A stretch of 64,000 nucleotides of DNA from Candidatus Saccharimonadota bacterium (GCA_017540545.1 JAFYAV010000001.1:1-64000); one strand, 5' to 3'. Numbered from the stretch's first letter, positions 1 through 10,154 are shown. Notes: a model not told the origin generated them from the letters alone. Numbers and translations: made by a program.

Positions 1-28
1 CCTGAGCCAGGATCAAACTCTCCATAAA
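1..28 (-). rRNA. rrs: 16S rRNA, 5' end only
   Basis: The first bases are the reverse complement of the conserved 16S 5' segment (AGAGTTTGATCCTGGCTCAG on the minus strand). Only the first ~28 nt lie in the window; the gene runs leftwards off the edge. The mature 5' end is estimated by analogy with E. coli, so the boundary is uncertain by a few bases. Confidence 0.95.
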
Positions 29-111
29 ATGCTACCCAATTGGGCAGACTTTGAAAATTTGATTTTACTCAAATAAAAGACTGACGATGATAATTAATTG
101 CACAACTAAAT

Positions 112-217
112 TGTTAAAAAACGTATTTTTTAAAGCTCGCCTAAGAGAGTGCTTAAAATAATAGCTCCCTCGCAGATGAACTGTTCTTATCTTATATTAC
201 CCGTTTTCAGCTGTCAA
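112..217 (-). promoter_or_regulatory. rRNA operon promoter and leader
   Basis: On the minus strand a TTGACA -35 (212-217) and TAAGAT -10 (189-194) are 17 bp apart, a strong sigma70-type promoter pointing at the 16S gene. The ~150-nt leader contains CGTTTTTTAACA (112-123), resembling the boxA antitermination element usual in rRNA leaders. No ORF is seen between this region and the 16S start. Confidence 0.8.
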
Positions 218-250
218 GGGCTTTTTTAGACTTTTTTTTCAATAACTCCA

Positions 251-697
251 CTAAAACAGCGCACTACAGATGAAACCTAGCAAAATTCCGAGTATTGCAC
301 CCACGCAAACCTGCGGAATCGTATGCCCCTCCACCACTTTCATGCTGCGCGTTTTCTTATTATTGTCCGACTCGGCAATAATATTAAGCAACTTCCCCTG
401 CTCTCCCACCGCATAACGTACATTAACAGCGTCATAAACCACTATAATTGTCATTGCTAGAGCCAGAACGAACAAACCCGACGTAAAGCCTGTCTTTAGC
501 CCCAAGAAGGTCGTCAAGCCCAAAAAACTAGCCGTATGCCCGCTTGGCATCCCCCCGCTCCGCGTATAGCAGTCAAGCAACTCCTTAAAATCCAATGGAC
601 GCTTCTTTACGAAAAGATCCCCAATCAGTTTACCAGTTTGCGCGAAAAACCACCCCAACACAAACGCAATCAAACCTCCCACACAATTCAAATCCAT
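251..697 (-). CDS. Divergent PAP2 (DUF212/YuiD-like) membrane protein
   Basis: A 148-residue hydrophobic protein with the signature MPSGHT (about residue 50) inside a sequence typical of the divergent PAP2 family (DUF212, B. subtilis YuiD type); the family is related to membrane phosphatases, but its reaction is not established. Several membrane segments are visible. An earlier in-frame ATG at 703 lies between a TATAGT -10 box (704-709) and the ATG at 697; the 6-bp spacing to 697 matches the leaderless pattern elsewhere in the window, so 697 is chosen. It is monocistronic, between the rRNA promoter and gyrA. Confidence 0.85.
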   Translation of the reverse strand: MDLNCVGGLIAFVLGWFFAQTGKLIGDLFVKKRPLDFKELLDCYTRSGGMPSGHTASFLGLTTFLGLKTGFTSGLFVLALAMTIIVVYDAVNVRYAVGEQGKLLNIIAESDNNKKTRSMKVVEGHTIPQVCVGAILGILLGFICSALF

Positions 698-702
698 AAT
701 CA

Positions 703-825
703 TACTATAGCATAACCGTCACAGATTTCCGTAACAACTGGCTAGCATCGGAAGCTGGCAAACCGTTCTGGACTTTTGGCCACAAACTCGCCGTTCAATC
801 TCCTACTGCCAAAGAACTAAAATAA
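703..825 (+). other. Short open frame, possible gene remnant
   Basis: The plus strand here reads as a protein-like stretch containing WLASEAGKPFWTFGHKLAVQ, ending in TAA at 823-825, but without a start codon and cut upstream by a stop. It could be the leftover C-terminus of a decayed gene or chance. I do not recognise the family. Confidence 0.2.
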
Positions 826-831
826 TCACCA

Positions 832-862
832 AAAAGACGACCATAATGGGTCGTCTTTTTTG
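832..862 (-). terminator. gyrA terminator
   Basis: A perfect inverted repeat GACGACC / GGTCGTC flanked by A and T runs lies directly after the gyrA stop. It would work in both directions, but only gyrA transcription reaches it. Confidence 0.85.
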
Positions 863-869
863 ATAGTGC

Positions 870-3494
870 CTATTCTTTAGTAGCCGGCTTTGCGTCGTCT
901 TCTGCTTCTGCAGCTTCTTCTTCCTCGTGTGGGATAATTCCGATTGAAGCTACAGTATCATTATCATTTAGCCGCATCACGCGCACGCCCTGCGTAGCGC
1001 GACCAAGCGTTGGAATATCCTTTACGGCTACCCTAATCGCCTGCCCGCCAGTCGACATCATAATAATTTCCTTCGCCTCCGGATCGAGCGTATGTACAGC
1101 TGCAATTGGACCGGTCTTGGCCGTTACGGCTGCTACCTTAACGCCCACGCCACCTCTCTTATGCGGCGGGAAGTTCGTTGCTGCCGTCATCTTGCCGTAA
1201 CCCTTCGTCGAAATCACAATTAGCTTCTGACTCTTCGGATCAGATACGACATCCATACCGACTACTGTATCGTTCGGACGTAGACGCACACCACGTACAC
1301 CGCGCGCCGAGCGACCCATCGGACGCACATCTTTCTCGTTGAAACGTACCGCCTGGCCGGCTGAAGTCGAAATGATAATATCATTCTCGCCCGTCGTACC
1401 GCGCACCCAACGCAATTCATCGCCGTCATCTAACTTAATTGTGATCAAACCATTCGTGCGGATATTTGCATAGTCTTTCAAAGAGGTCTTCTTAATTGTG
1501 CCCTTTGAGGTGGTCATAAAGAGATAGCCATCTTCGCCCGCCTCATCGCCTTGCTTAATAACAGCCGTAATCTTCTCTTCTGGATGCAAATTCAACAGAT
1601 TAACCGAAGCCGTACCCTTCGCCACTAGTGATGATTGCGGAATTTCATAGGCCTTAATGCGGAAAATTCGCCCCTGATTCGTAAAGAACAACAGATAGTC
1701 ATGCGACGACGCCGTAATAATTGTATCAATCACGTCTTCTTCTTTTGTTGTCATGCCACGACGACCTTTGCCGCCCCTGTTCTGCTTCTTAAAGTCATTC
1801 TGCAAAACGCGCTTGACGTAACCTTGCGCGGTTAACAATACAACACTCTCTTCGTCCGGAATCAAATCCTCCTCGGCAAACTTACCCAGCTCATGATTAA
1901 AGATCTTACTACGACGCTTATCGCCGTATTTCTCTTTCATGGCGAGCAACTCTTCCTTAATTACATCAAGAATTGCTTGTTCCGAAGCCAAAATGCCTTC
2001 GAGCTTCTTAATCAAATCAAGTAGCTCTTTCAATTCGTTCTCGATTTTATCGCGCTCGAGTCCTTGGAGACGACGAAGCTGCATAGCCAAAATAGCCGCC
2101 GCCTGCACCTCAGATAGCCCAAAGCGTTCCATCAAACGCTTATCCGCATCATCATAGGATTCACGAATTGTCTTAATTACTTCATCAATATGATCAAGCG
2201 CAATCTTCAAACCTTCTAAGATATGTGCACGTTCTTTTGCCTTGTTGAGATCAAATTCCGTTCTGCGACGAATCACTTTCTGGCGATGCTTAATAAACTC
2301 CGCCAAGATTTCTTTGAGGCCCATCACTTTTGGCTGAATTCCATCAACCAGCGCCAATACGTTGTAATGGAATGAAGTTTGCAAACCAGTCAACTTATAG
2401 AGCTGATTTAAAATCTTCTTCGGGAAAGCATCTTTCTTGAGCTCTACCACCACGCGAATCTTGCCGCGTGCCGATTCGTCACGCGCATCTGCGATGTGAT
2501 CTAGTTTCTTCGCGAGCACCAACTCACGCACCTTGTCGACGAAGGCTTCCTTGCTCATGCCGTACGGCACTTCGGTAATCACGATATTGAAGCGGCCATT
2601 CTTGCGCTCCTCGATATTCGCAACTGCACGAATTGTCACCGAACCGCGACCAGTTTCGTAAGCCTGCACCATTGGGGCACCACCGTAAACTTCCGCACCA
2701 GTTGGGAAATCCGGCCCCTTTACATACTTCATTAGCTCTTTCAGAGTAATGTCTGGGTTATCTATCTGCGCGATCGTTGCATCGACCACTTCACCAAGGT
2801 TATGTGGTGGGATATTGGTTGCCATACCGACCGCAATACCCATCTGGCCATTCAAAAGGATGTTCGGGACTGCTGCTGGAAGCACCACTGGCTCCTGTTC
2901 GGTACCGTCAAAGTTGTCGCGAAAATCAACTGTATTTTTCTCAATATCAGCCAATAACTCTGCGCCCACCTTATCCATACGAGCCTCGGTATAACGCGAA
3001 GCGGCCGCTTCATCACCGTCCATTGAGCCGAAGTTACCCTGCCCCTCAACTAGCGTATAACGCATCTTCCAAGGCTGCGCCAAATTCACCATTGATTCGT
3101 AAATCGAGGAATCACCGTGTGGGTGGTACTTACCCATTACTTCACCGACGATACGAGCGGACTTTACAGTTGCGTGTGGCGCCTTCCAGCCGTTCTTATT
3201 CATCGCATAAAGAATACGGCGATTCACTGGCTTCAAGCCATCCCGCACATCCGGCAAAGCGCGATCAATCAAGACCGACATCGAATAGCGCAAGAAGCTA
3301 TCCTCCATCACGTTTTCGACTGTTAGCTCTTCTACGCCATCTTCGGCCACATGCGCCTTCAAATTGCCAACTTTTACGATTTCTTCTTCGGACTCAGTCT
3401 TATAATCACCCAAAGTCTCGTCGACCCCCTTGTCGTCACTTGCGTCCGGCACGCCCCCCACTTTACTTGTATCTTTTTCGTCTTTATCTGCCAT
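870..3494 (-). CDS. gyrA: DNA gyrase subunit A
   Basis: GyrA breaks and rejoins DNA during ATP-driven negative supercoiling, as A2B2 with GyrB. The 874-residue product has the winged-helix/tower core with catalytic Tyr168 in ASRYTEARM, and a C-terminal pinwheel domain marked by the gyrase box QNRGGKG, which separates it from topoisomerase IV ParC. The quinolone-contact helix reads [10 protein letters not shown]: Ser at the E. coli 83 position and Glu at the 87 position. The N-terminus carries an acidic extension of about 50 residues and the C-terminus an acidic tail. It starts 13 nt after the gyrB stop with a GGAGGAATG-type ribosome site, so the two are cotranscribed. Confidence 0.98.
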   Translation of the reverse strand: MADKDEKDTSKVGGVPDASDDKGVDETLGDYKTESEEEIVKVGNLKAHVAEDGVEELTVENVMEDSFLRYSMSVLIDRALPDVRDGLKPVNRRILYAMNKNGWKAPHATVKSARIVGEVMGKYHPHGDSSIYESMVNLAQPWKMRYTLVEGQGNFGSMDGDEAAASRYTEARMDKVGAELLADIEKNTVDFRDNFDGTEQEPVVLPAAVPNILLNGQMGIAVGMATNIPPHNLGEVVDATIAQIDNPDITLKELMKYVKGPDFPTGAEVYGGAPMVQAYETGRGSVTIRAVANIEERKNGRFNIVITEVPYGMSKEAFVDKVRELVLAKKLDHIADARDESARGKIRVVVELKKDAFPKKILNQLYKLTGLQTSFHYNVLALVDGIQPKVMGLKEILAEFIKHRQKVIRRRTEFDLNKAKERAHILEGLKIALDHIDEVIKTIRESYDDADKRLMERFGLSEVQAAAILAMQLRRLQGLERDKIENELKELLDLIKKLEGILASEQAILDVIKEELLAMKEKYGDKRRSKIFNHELGKFAEEDLIPDEESVVLLTAQGYVKRVLQNDFKKQNRGGKGRRGMTTKEEDVIDTIITASSHDYLLFFTNQGRIFRIKAYEIPQSSLVAKGTASVNLLNLHPEEKITAVIKQGDEAGEDGYLFMTTSKGTIKKTSLKDYANIRTNGLITIKLDDGDELRWVRGTTGENDIIISTSAGQAVRFNEKDVRPMGRSARGVRGVRLRPNDTVVGMDVVSDPKSQKLIVISTKGYGKMTAATNFPPHKRGGVGVKVAAVTAKTGPIAAVHTLDPEAKEIIMMSTGGQAIRVAVKDIPTLGRATQGVRVMRLNDNDTVASIGIIPHEEEEAAEAEDDAKPATKE

Positions 3495-3507
3495 CTCTCA
3501 TTCCTCC

Positions 3508-5505
3508 TTAGAAGTCCAAATCATCCAAGTTTACTGTTGCGGCGCGGGATTGAATGAAATTCTTACGCAATTCTGCCTCTGAACCCATCAACTTCGTAAA
3601 GATTGCATCCGCTTTCTCGGCATCCTCAATATTTACCCGAATTAACGTACGGTTCTTTGGATTCATCGTGGTCTCCCAAAGTTGAGCAGCATCCATCTCG
3701 CCCAAACCTTTAAAACGTTGTTGCGCCGTATAACCGGCCTGTTTAAAGCGTTCGTCTTCCGGATTAATCTTCGTGCCAGCCGCTTTGCGCTCCTCAATCT
3801 TCTTCGTCAAAGTATGCTCAAGCGCCTCTTCGTTATAGATATATTCAATTTTGCGCTGCGAACCTGTACCTTTTATCAAGCCAAATAGCGGCGGTTTCGC
3901 CAGATAAACATGACCAGCCTTAATCACCTCTGGCATATAACGGAAGAAGAAAGTCAAAAGCAAAGTCGAAATATGCGCGCCATCCACATCAGCATCCGTC
4001 ATAAATACAATCTTGTAATAGCGCAAGCCGTTGATATCAAAGGAGTCGCCAATACCTACACCCATCGCCTTAATCAGGGATACAATCTCCGCATTTGCGA
4101 ACATCTTATCTAAGCGTGCGCGCTCAGTATTCAACACCTTACCGCGCAAAGGCAAAATAGCCTGGATCTTGCTGTCGCGCCCCTCCTTTGCCGAACCGGC
4201 TGCCGAATTACCCTCTACGATAAATAGCTCACACTCAGTCCGGTCACGCGATGAGCAATCCGCCAACTTCGAAGGCAAATTCAAACCCTCGAACGCACCC
4301 TTACGAATGACATTGTCGCGCGCCGCTCGTGCCGCTTTGCGTGCTCGTGCCGCCAAAGTGGCTTTCTGGACAATCTTCTTTGCAACTTCCGGATGTTCCT
4401 CAAGATAATATGCAAAATATTCGCTCGTCACCTTATCGACATAACCACGCACTTCTGGGTTGCCGAGCTTATTTTTGGTCTGACCTTCAAACTGCGGATC
4501 CGGCAATTTCACCAGCACTACTGCCGTCAAACCTTCTTTAATATCATCACCGGTTAGGTTGTCTTCTTTTTCTTTCAAAAGCCCATTCTTACGTGCATAA
4601 TCGTTAATCGTGCGATTTAGAGCAGTACGAAAACCGACCACGTGCGTACCGCCATCTGGCGTCAATACGTTATTGGCGAATGGGCGAATCGTCTCCGAAA
4701 AACTGTCGTTATATTGCACTGCGACTTCCACAACACTATCCGCAATCTCCTTCTCGGCGTAGAAAATATCATCCGACAGAACTTCCTTGCCCTCATTCAA
4801 ACGACGTACGTAGCTCTTAATTCCACCCTCAAAGTAAAAGGACTCGCTCTTCCCGGTACGTTCATCATGTACGCAGGTCAAAATGCCCTTCGTTAGATAT
4901 GCCTGATGTCGTAAATAATTCACTACCCAGTCGTAATCAAATACTATGGTTTCCTTAAAAATAGTCTCATCTGGGTAGAACGTAATGCTCGTACCGTGAC
5001 GCTCGGTGCTACCAGTCACCCCAAATGGCACCACTGTCTTGCCATAATCAAACTCAATATGGTGAACCTTCCCCTCTTTGTATACCTCGGCCACCATATG
5101 CTTAGATAATGCGTTTACTACCGATGAACCCACACCGTGCAAACCAGATGACACCTTATAGCCACCGCCGCCGAACTTACCACCGGCATGCAAGATGGTT
5201 AATACCGTTTCTAAAGCAGACATTTTTGTTTTAGGATGAATATCGACTGGAATACCACGACCATCATCATCAACTCGACAGCCGCCATCCGCTAGCAATG
5301 TGACCGTAACGCAAGTTGCATAACCCGCAATCGCCTCATCGATTGAGTTGTCGGCAATTTCCTTGATTAAATGATGTAAGCCATCATAGCCAGTCGAGCC
5401 AATATACATACCAGGGCGCTTACGCACTGGCTCAAGCCCTTCAAGAACCTGAATCTCCTCAGCATTATACTCATCCGCCCCACCGGACTTCTTCGTTGCA
5501 GTCAT
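3508..5505 (-). CDS. gyrB: DNA gyrase subunit B
   Basis: The ATPase subunit of gyrase, 665 residues. The GHKL ATP site is seen in EIADNSIDEA, DDDGRGIPVD and GLHGVGSSVVNAL; the TOPRIM domain follows with CELFIVEGNSAAGSA and the acidic metal motif DADVDGAHI; the C-terminus ends in the usual QRFKGLGEM and DLDF region. It is first in a gyrB-gyrA operon. The start ATG follows GAGGTAAG, a plausible ribosome site, in a ~40-nt leader. Confidence 0.98.
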   Translation of the reverse strand: MTATKKSGGADEYNAEEIQVLEGLEPVRKRPGMYIGSTGYDGLHHLIKEIADNSIDEAIAGYATCVTVTLLADGGCRVDDDGRGIPVDIHPKTKMSALETVLTILHAGGKFGGGGYKVSSGLHGVGSSVVNALSKHMVAEVYKEGKVHHIEFDYGKTVVPFGVTGSTERHGTSITFYPDETIFKETIVFDYDWVVNYLRHQAYLTKGILTCVHDERTGKSESFYFEGGIKSYVRRLNEGKEVLSDDIFYAEKEIADSVVEVAVQYNDSFSETIRPFANNVLTPDGGTHVVGFRTALNRTINDYARKNGLLKEKEDNLTGDDIKEGLTAVVLVKLPDPQFEGQTKNKLGNPEVRGYVDKVTSEYFAYYLEEHPEVAKKIVQKATLAARARKAARAARDNVIRKGAFEGLNLPSKLADCSSRDRTECELFIVEGNSAAGSAKEGRDSKIQAILPLRGKVLNTERARLDKMFANAEIVSLIKAMGVGIGDSFDINGLRYYKIVFMTDADVDGAHISTLLLTFFFRYMPEVIKAGHVYLAKPPLFGLIKGTGSQRKIEYIYNEEALEHTLTKKIEERKAAGTKINPEDERFKQAGYTAQQRFKGLGEMDAAQLWETTMNPKNRTLIRVNIEDAEKADAIFTKLMGSEAELRKNFIQSRAATVNLDDLDF

Positions 5506-5545
5506 AGAATTATACTTACCTCAACTTGTTTTTAATACCTATATA

Positions 5546-5574
5546 ATAATAGGCTATTTCCCCCATAAAATCAA
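5546..5574 (-). promoter_or_regulatory. gyrBA promoter
   Basis: The minus strand has TTGATT (5569-5574), a 17-bp spacer and TATTAT (5546-5551). Transcription would start near 5539, giving a short leader with GAGGTAAG before the gyrB ATG. Confidence 0.65.
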
Positions 5575-5609
5575 GTTTAAGCCCCCTATTTTCGCGTCTA
5601 ATGGCCGTT

Positions 5610-8600
5610 TCAGCGCCAACGCAGTACAGTACCGTCTTCAGTGTCCTGAACGCTCATAGAACCGCTCTGGTTGGCTTGTTTGGCCGGCTCCGCCGGCGCA
5701 ACCTGCGCTTTTTCCGTCTGCACTCTCTGCACACTCCCAGCCGTTACAGCCTCAGGGCTCACGTTCAACACCTTACGTGGTTCGCTTTGCGGTTTTTTAG
5801 ATTCAACCTTTGGTTCATGCTTAATCTTAAGTTTTGCTTCTGTCCTCAAGAAATCATTCGTTGCTTTCTTATTCTCAGCCTTAGTCGTAGTCGCCGCATT
5901 CTGCGCCGCCGTAGTTGTCCAGGTCGACCCCGTCGTCATTTCGTCCAACTCCTCTGCTGCACTTGTTGGCGCGGGCTCTATTGCGGCCTTCGGCTCCACC
6001 ATCGGCGCAGGCTGTTTTACTGAAGCTGCAGTCGCCTCTGCTACCGGCGCAGGCTGCGCCATTTTCGGCGCTGGCGCACTTCCGGCCGCTAACGATGTTG
6101 TCGGAGCAACCGGTTCGGCTTTCGGCGCCGGCACGTCTAGCACTGCAGGCACTGGCTCCGCCTCCATCTTTGGCTGAAGCTTTTCGGGCGAAGCCCCCGG
6201 CCTCCGCGCCGAAGCCAACGCCTCCTTCTCCTCCATCATCTTTGCAGCATCCTCACGCGTCTGCTTACTCAACTTAGCCTTCTTTTCTAACCAAGAATCC
6301 AAGAAATTCTTCTTTGGCTTAGCTGACGCCGCACCGGCAGCACCTGCTGCCACGCCAGCAGCCCCTCCTGCGGCCACCCCGCCCGCCGACTTCGCTCCAC
6401 TACTCTTGGTATCATTTGCTGCCAAGCGTGCATCAATCTCCGCTTCAACCTCTGCGCGCGGCCGACCATACTTCGTCAAAGCGTATGCCTTCATGCGCTT
6501 CATTAATTCTTCATTATCCTCGCCCATAGGTGGCAAAGATTTCATCGTAAACGGCGCTGTCGGCGTGTCAAACATCATCACTGTCGCAATCCAGTTATAG
6601 TTCGGCTGCTTATGCAAATCCTCTGCAGTAAATACCGGCGAGAAAGCTTTTTCCATCAATTCCGCATCCGTCACACCAATACGACCAGATAGTAAGGTAC
6701 CCACGTTGCCCAACAAAGCCTCGCGAATCTTATCCGTCAGCTGCGTCATAAACTGGTTAGCCAAAATCAGGTTCAAGCGATATTTGCGCGCCTCAGACAG
6801 AATTGACTCAAAGCTCTCTGTCGCAAAGTTCTGAAACTCGTCTACAAAAAGACAGAAATCGACACGTTCATCTTCTGGCGTATCTTGGCGGCTCATTGCT
6901 GCCGCTTGGAATTTCATCACGAAAATCATACCAAGCAACTTCGCATTCAACTCGCCCGTCTTACCCTTCGACAGATTCACGAGTAAAATCTTTTTACTAT
7001 CCATGATTTCACGAATATTAAATCCAGATTTCGGTTGGCCTAAAATATTGCGCATCATTTTATTCGAAAGGAATGGCCCCCATTTCGACACGAACCAGCT
7101 CGTCACTTCGCCTGCATCGTTCGATTTCTGCGATGCTGGGAACTCTTTCGTCCAATAATCATAAACCGTCTTATCTGTCACATATTTGAGTTTTCCCTTC
7201 ACAAACTCTGGGTCAATAAAGCAACGCGGAATATCTATAAAAGTACCACCGGCCGGATCGCTCATCAAAAGCAACGCCGCGTTGCGGAACATGTGCTGCG
7301 CACGCGGGCCAAAAATACCCTGATTCTGTGGATCGTACAAAGAAGTTAGCATATTAATACCTTCCTGTACGATAAAGTCTTTTTGGTCTTCAGACTGGAA
7401 TTCGAACATATTCATACCAACCGGATTGTCCATATTGCCCGGCTCGAATAAAATCACATCATCCATCCGTTCTTGCGGCACCCGACTGAGCAACCATTCA
7501 ACCGCATCGCCGTGCGGATCAATGAAGGCAAAGCCACGCCCGTCGCACATATCTTGATACGCCAAGTTCTCCAAAAGTACCGACTTACCAGAACCCGTAG
7601 CACCAATTGCGTAAGTATGGCGACGGCGGTCTTTCTCTCTCAGGCGAATCACTTTCTTCTCGCCGCGGAATTCATTGACACCCAAGATAATGCCATCCTC
7701 TGCCAACTTCGCTGGGCCATCTACCTGCTTTACCGCCTGCCGTTCAACCTGCGATGTCGGAATAGCATTCTGCGCTGGCAAATGAAATAGGCTCGCCATC
7801 TCTACGCTATTCAAAATCATGCTCTTTTGTGTCTGCGGAAATATTCTCAATATATAATCGCGCACCAATTCATCCGAACGATTCATAATATCGTAACGGA
7901 AACCATTATATTGAGGCAGGTCAAATTGCGAGAAAATCGACACTATCCCATTCAATAGCGATTCCGAGCGCACTTTATTACTCGAACTGGCAACTACTCT
8001 GATCAGCACCTCAAAGCCAGGATATTTAGTCTTCTCCTCTATCTTCTGAATCTCTTCTTGCTGCAAGTTGGTCAACTGTTTATCCATATCTTTGTATGGA
8101 TCATGCGCATCTGGCGGTTCCCACAGTGCCTTTGCAATATCACCAACTAAATTACCCACATTGTACAAAACGCGATTAAGAAAATTACCCGTACTATCTC
8201 GCCATTTCTTCCCATCTTTTATATTTTGTACTCGCTCCAATGATTTTGCTACCCATTTCCCGTCCGTCGGGCGGAACAATATTTGTAGGCCAATTCCATC
8301 ACCTTTTTTTGCTACGGACATTGCATTGATTAAACCCAATGCCACATCGCGTTTCGAATCCTCATAGGTTGCAATCGGATACCAGTAGCTCTCTTTCATC
8401 CTCAGCTCACCCCCAGATACCGCATCGAGCTTCCCCTCTGCGCTAAAGAAGTTTGGATCCTCCACCTCCTCTAGGCGCGCCGTCGGATATGCTGCCGTGA
8501 TAGCCTGCTTAATCGTCTCTGTTAATATTCCTGGTACTACGGCGTAATATTTAATAAAACCATCATGCGCCACTATTTCGAAGCTAATATGCTTCTGGCC

Positions 8601-8876
8601 GTACAACTTCGCCCTCAATCCTTTCTTTAGGGTCGAAGAAATAATACTATACATCACCTGAGCCTCGGATAGCTGCTCGTTAATTACATCACGCTCATCG
8701 CGCCCGCCCACCTCAATATCGTCAGTGCTCGGCGGTAGATGAATTAACATCGGCACCATCTTTAATGCCCGCGCAATATTCTTCTTGTCCCGTTTACTCT
8801 CCGCCCACATCTTCCAAACAAGCACCAAAAAGACAATCGCCACCACTGCCGCAATCGCTATCGTCCAAATATCCAC
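5610..8876 (-). CDS. TraG/VirD4-like type IV secretion ATPase, membrane anchored
   Basis: A 1088-residue protein: one N-terminal membrane helix (residues 4-22), a long region of mixed structure, then a HerA/VirD4-type ATPase with Walker A GATGSGKSVLLE near residue 425 and Walker B LFVDEFQNF near 675, followed by SEARKYRLNLILANQF, typical of coupling-protein/DUF87 ATPases. The last ~250 residues are a low-complexity Ala/Pro/Lys tail. Such proteins move DNA or protein through type IV secretion channels; the substrate here is unknown. Translation starts at GTG, sharing its G with the upstream TAG stop (TAGTG), so it is coupled to the 8876-9337 gene. Confidence 0.85.
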   Translation of the reverse strand: MDIWTIAIAAVVAIVFLVLVWKMWAESKRDKKNIARALKMVPMLIHLPPSTDDIEVGGRDERDVINEQLSEAQVMYSIISSTLKKGLRAKLYGQKHISFEIVAHDGFIKYYAVVPGILTETIKQAITAAYPTARLEEVEDPNFFSAEGKLDAVSGGELRMKESYWYPIATYEDSKRDVALGLINAMSVAKKGDGIGLQILFRPTDGKWVAKSLERVQNIKDGKKWRDSTGNFLNRVLYNVGNLVGDIAKALWEPPDAHDPYKDMDKQLTNLQQEEIQKIEEKTKYPGFEVLIRVVASSSNKVRSESLLNGIVSIFSQFDLPQYNGFRYDIMNRSDELVRDYILRIFPQTQKSMILNSVEMASLFHLPAQNAIPTSQVERQAVKQVDGPAKLAEDGIILGVNEFRGEKKVIRLREKDRRRHTYAIGATGSGKSVLLENLAYQDMCDGRGFAFIDPHGDAVEWLLSRVPQERMDDVILFEPGNMDNPVGMNMFEFQSEDQKDFIVQEGINMLTSLYDPQNQGIFGPRAQHMFRNAALLLMSDPAGGTFIDIPRCFIDPEFVKGKLKYVTDKTVYDYWTKEFPASQKSNDAGEVTSWFVSKWGPFLSNKMMRNILGQPKSGFNIREIMDSKKILLVNLSKGKTGELNAKLLGMIFVMKFQAAAMSRQDTPEDERVDFCLFVDEFQNFATESFESILSEARKYRLNLILANQFMTQLTDKIREALLGNVGTLLSGRIGVTDAELMEKAFSPVFTAEDLHKQPNYNWIATVMMFDTPTAPFTMKSLPPMGEDNEELMKRMKAYALTKYGRPRAEVEAEIDARLAANDTKSSGAKSAGGVAAGGAAGVAAGAAGAASAKPKKNFLDSWLEKKAKLSKQTREDAAKMMEEKEALASARRPGASPEKLQPKMEAEPVPAVLDVPAPKAEPVAPTTSLAAGSAPAPKMAQPAPVAEATAASVKQPAPMVEPKAAIEPAPTSAAEELDEMTTGSTWTTTAAQNAATTTKAENKKATNDFLRTEAKLKIKHEPKVESKKPQSEPRKVLNVSPEAVTAGSVQRVQTEKAQVAPAEPAKQANQSGSMSVQDTEDGTVLRWR

Positions 8877-9337
8877 TACTTAGCCCTCATGCCGTTCAGG
8901 CCATCACCAAGTTTTCTCGAAAACGCTTTTTCCATCAAATCCCACCGTGCAATATCCATTTCTCTCACTAACCGAAAAGGATCTTTTCTATTTCTGGCCA
9001 GAATATCCCTGACGGCCTTCTCGTATGCGCTCGGCAACATCCCCGCATTCCCAGAGACCTTTAGTTTCTCTAACTGCTCTCTTACCTCGGCATCCTTTTT
9101 CGCATCGTCATCCACCGAATCGTCATCCGTCGTCGCGGCCGGTTGGCCAACTGGCTGCGCCTCGCCGGCCGCCTCTGCGGAATTATCATTATCAATCAGT
9201 TCGGCCGGCATCTCGATTTGCGGTTTCAAATCTTCGCGCGAGCCCATAAAAGCATCAAAATTTTCGCCAGTCTCTACTGCCCCAAAAAATTGTTCAGTCT
9301 CGCCAGAATTACCCTGCGCGCCGCCCTTATTATCCAT
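8876..9337 (-). CDS. Acidic hypothetical protein coupled to the secretion ATPase
   Basis: A 153-residue protein that I do not recognise. The first ~90 residues are acidic and low in complexity (probably disordered); the last ~60 are helical and charged (EKAVRDILARNRKDPFRLVRE) and look like the conserved part. A TATAAT -10 box (9345-9350) leaves 7 bp to the ATG at 9337; an upstream ATG at 9343 would sit 1 bp after the -10, so 9337 is preferred. The stop overlaps the start of the ATPase gene by one base, which suggests a partner role in the same secretion system. Confidence 0.7.
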   Translation of the reverse strand: MDNKGGAQGNSGETEQFFGAVETGENFDAFMGSREDLKPQIEMPAELIDNDNSAEAAGEAQPVGQPAATTDDDSVDDDAKKDAEVREQLEKLKVSGNAGMLPSAYEKAVRDILARNRKDPFRLVREMDIARWDLMEKAFSRKLGDGLNGMRAK

Positions 9338-9350
9338 AAGCATTATTATA

Positions 9351-9716
9351 TCATAAGACGTTGCGAGATACTAAGAAACATAGCAACAATTCGAGTGCCG
9401 CAATTGCCACTACCTCATAGACCAACAAACCTCCAAACGTTTGCCCTACCAATAAAAATAACGGCGCCAAAGCAATAACTGGGCCGTAGTAATAGCTCTT
9501 TTTCTTAATATTCCCCGCCGTCGCACGATTCAACTTCGCTTTCAAAACGAAGAATACCCTGCAGCCAAAAACTGCAAGACCTAAACACAAAACGTACACG
9601 AGTGTAAAAAATACTAGAACCCCTAGAGCGCCCACCCCGCTCGGGCTAGTAAAAAACATCATCACCGTCAGAAAGAAGAAAGCAGTAATCGCAGCAATCA
9701 GCAACAACTTATCCAT
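9351..9716 (-). CDS. Small polytopic membrane protein
   Basis: A 121-residue, mostly hydrophobic protein with about four predicted membrane segments and a basic loop (KAKLNRATAGNIKKKSYYYG) in the middle. Family not recognised. The open frame extends upstream to 9839, but a TATAAT box (9723-9728) lies 6 bp before the ATG at 9716, so the upstream part is taken as non-coding. Its stop codon abuts the -10 box of the next gene. Confidence 0.65.
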   Translation of the reverse strand: MDKLLLIAAITAFFFLTVMMFFTSPSGVGALGVLVFFTLVYVLCLGLAVFGCRVFFVLKAKLNRATAGNIKKKSYYYGPVIALAPLFLLVGQTFGGLLVYEVVAIAALELLLCFLVSRNVL

Positions 9717-9839
9717 AAGCGAATTATAGCACAAAAGCACCCCTCCAATGCCCTTGCCCTTCATCGCTCGTCGCGCGAAAAACAAGTCATCGCCTTCAGA
9801 AATCCAGTAAGTATTTTCTTCCCCAAGACCGTGGGCCAA

Positions 9840-10154
9840 AGGTAGAGGAGTTTATCCGGCAAATATATACATTACTTATAGCCGCAAACTTATTCTCTAC
9901 CCTTAGCTTGATTGACCGCCTCTCGTATAGAGAGGCATCGTCCTTGCAAATCTCCGTACTTCTCTGTTTCGGGTATCTAATGTGCTAGTTGTATCGTCGA
10001 TTTACGCGCTCTACGCTCCTTACCTCTCGGTAAGTCTTTGGCGGAGCTTAGCTTACTCCTAGGTTGTAATTTATGGCTAGAAATAAGCTATTACTACGCC
10101 AAATTTCTTACACACCTTGTTTTGTTTTTGTACTTTTTGTTTTTCATTAAGTAC
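9840..10154 (-). ncRNA. Candidate structured non-coding RNA (unassigned)
   Basis: A ~315-nt stretch without a convincing ORF, downstream of a good promoter (10161-10189). On the minus strand it shows successive hairpins: a 26-nt interrupted stem at 10075-10100, GGAG/CTCC at 10043-10059, CTTACC-GAGA-GGTAAG with a GNRA loop at 10019-10034, GCCTCTC/GAGAGGC at 9918-9936, and a long terminal hairpin at 9841-9901 (GGTAGAG/CTCTACC plus inner pairs GTTT/AAAC and GGC/GCC). It lacks the signatures of tmRNA, RNase P RNA, SRP RNA or common riboswitches. No clear terminator follows, so it may read into the membrane-protein gene. Confidence 0.55.

Noticed and set aside
2777-3511. Long plus-strand open frame opposite gyrA
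   Set aside because: It is the antisense shadow of a clearly coding gene and has an implausible residue composition.
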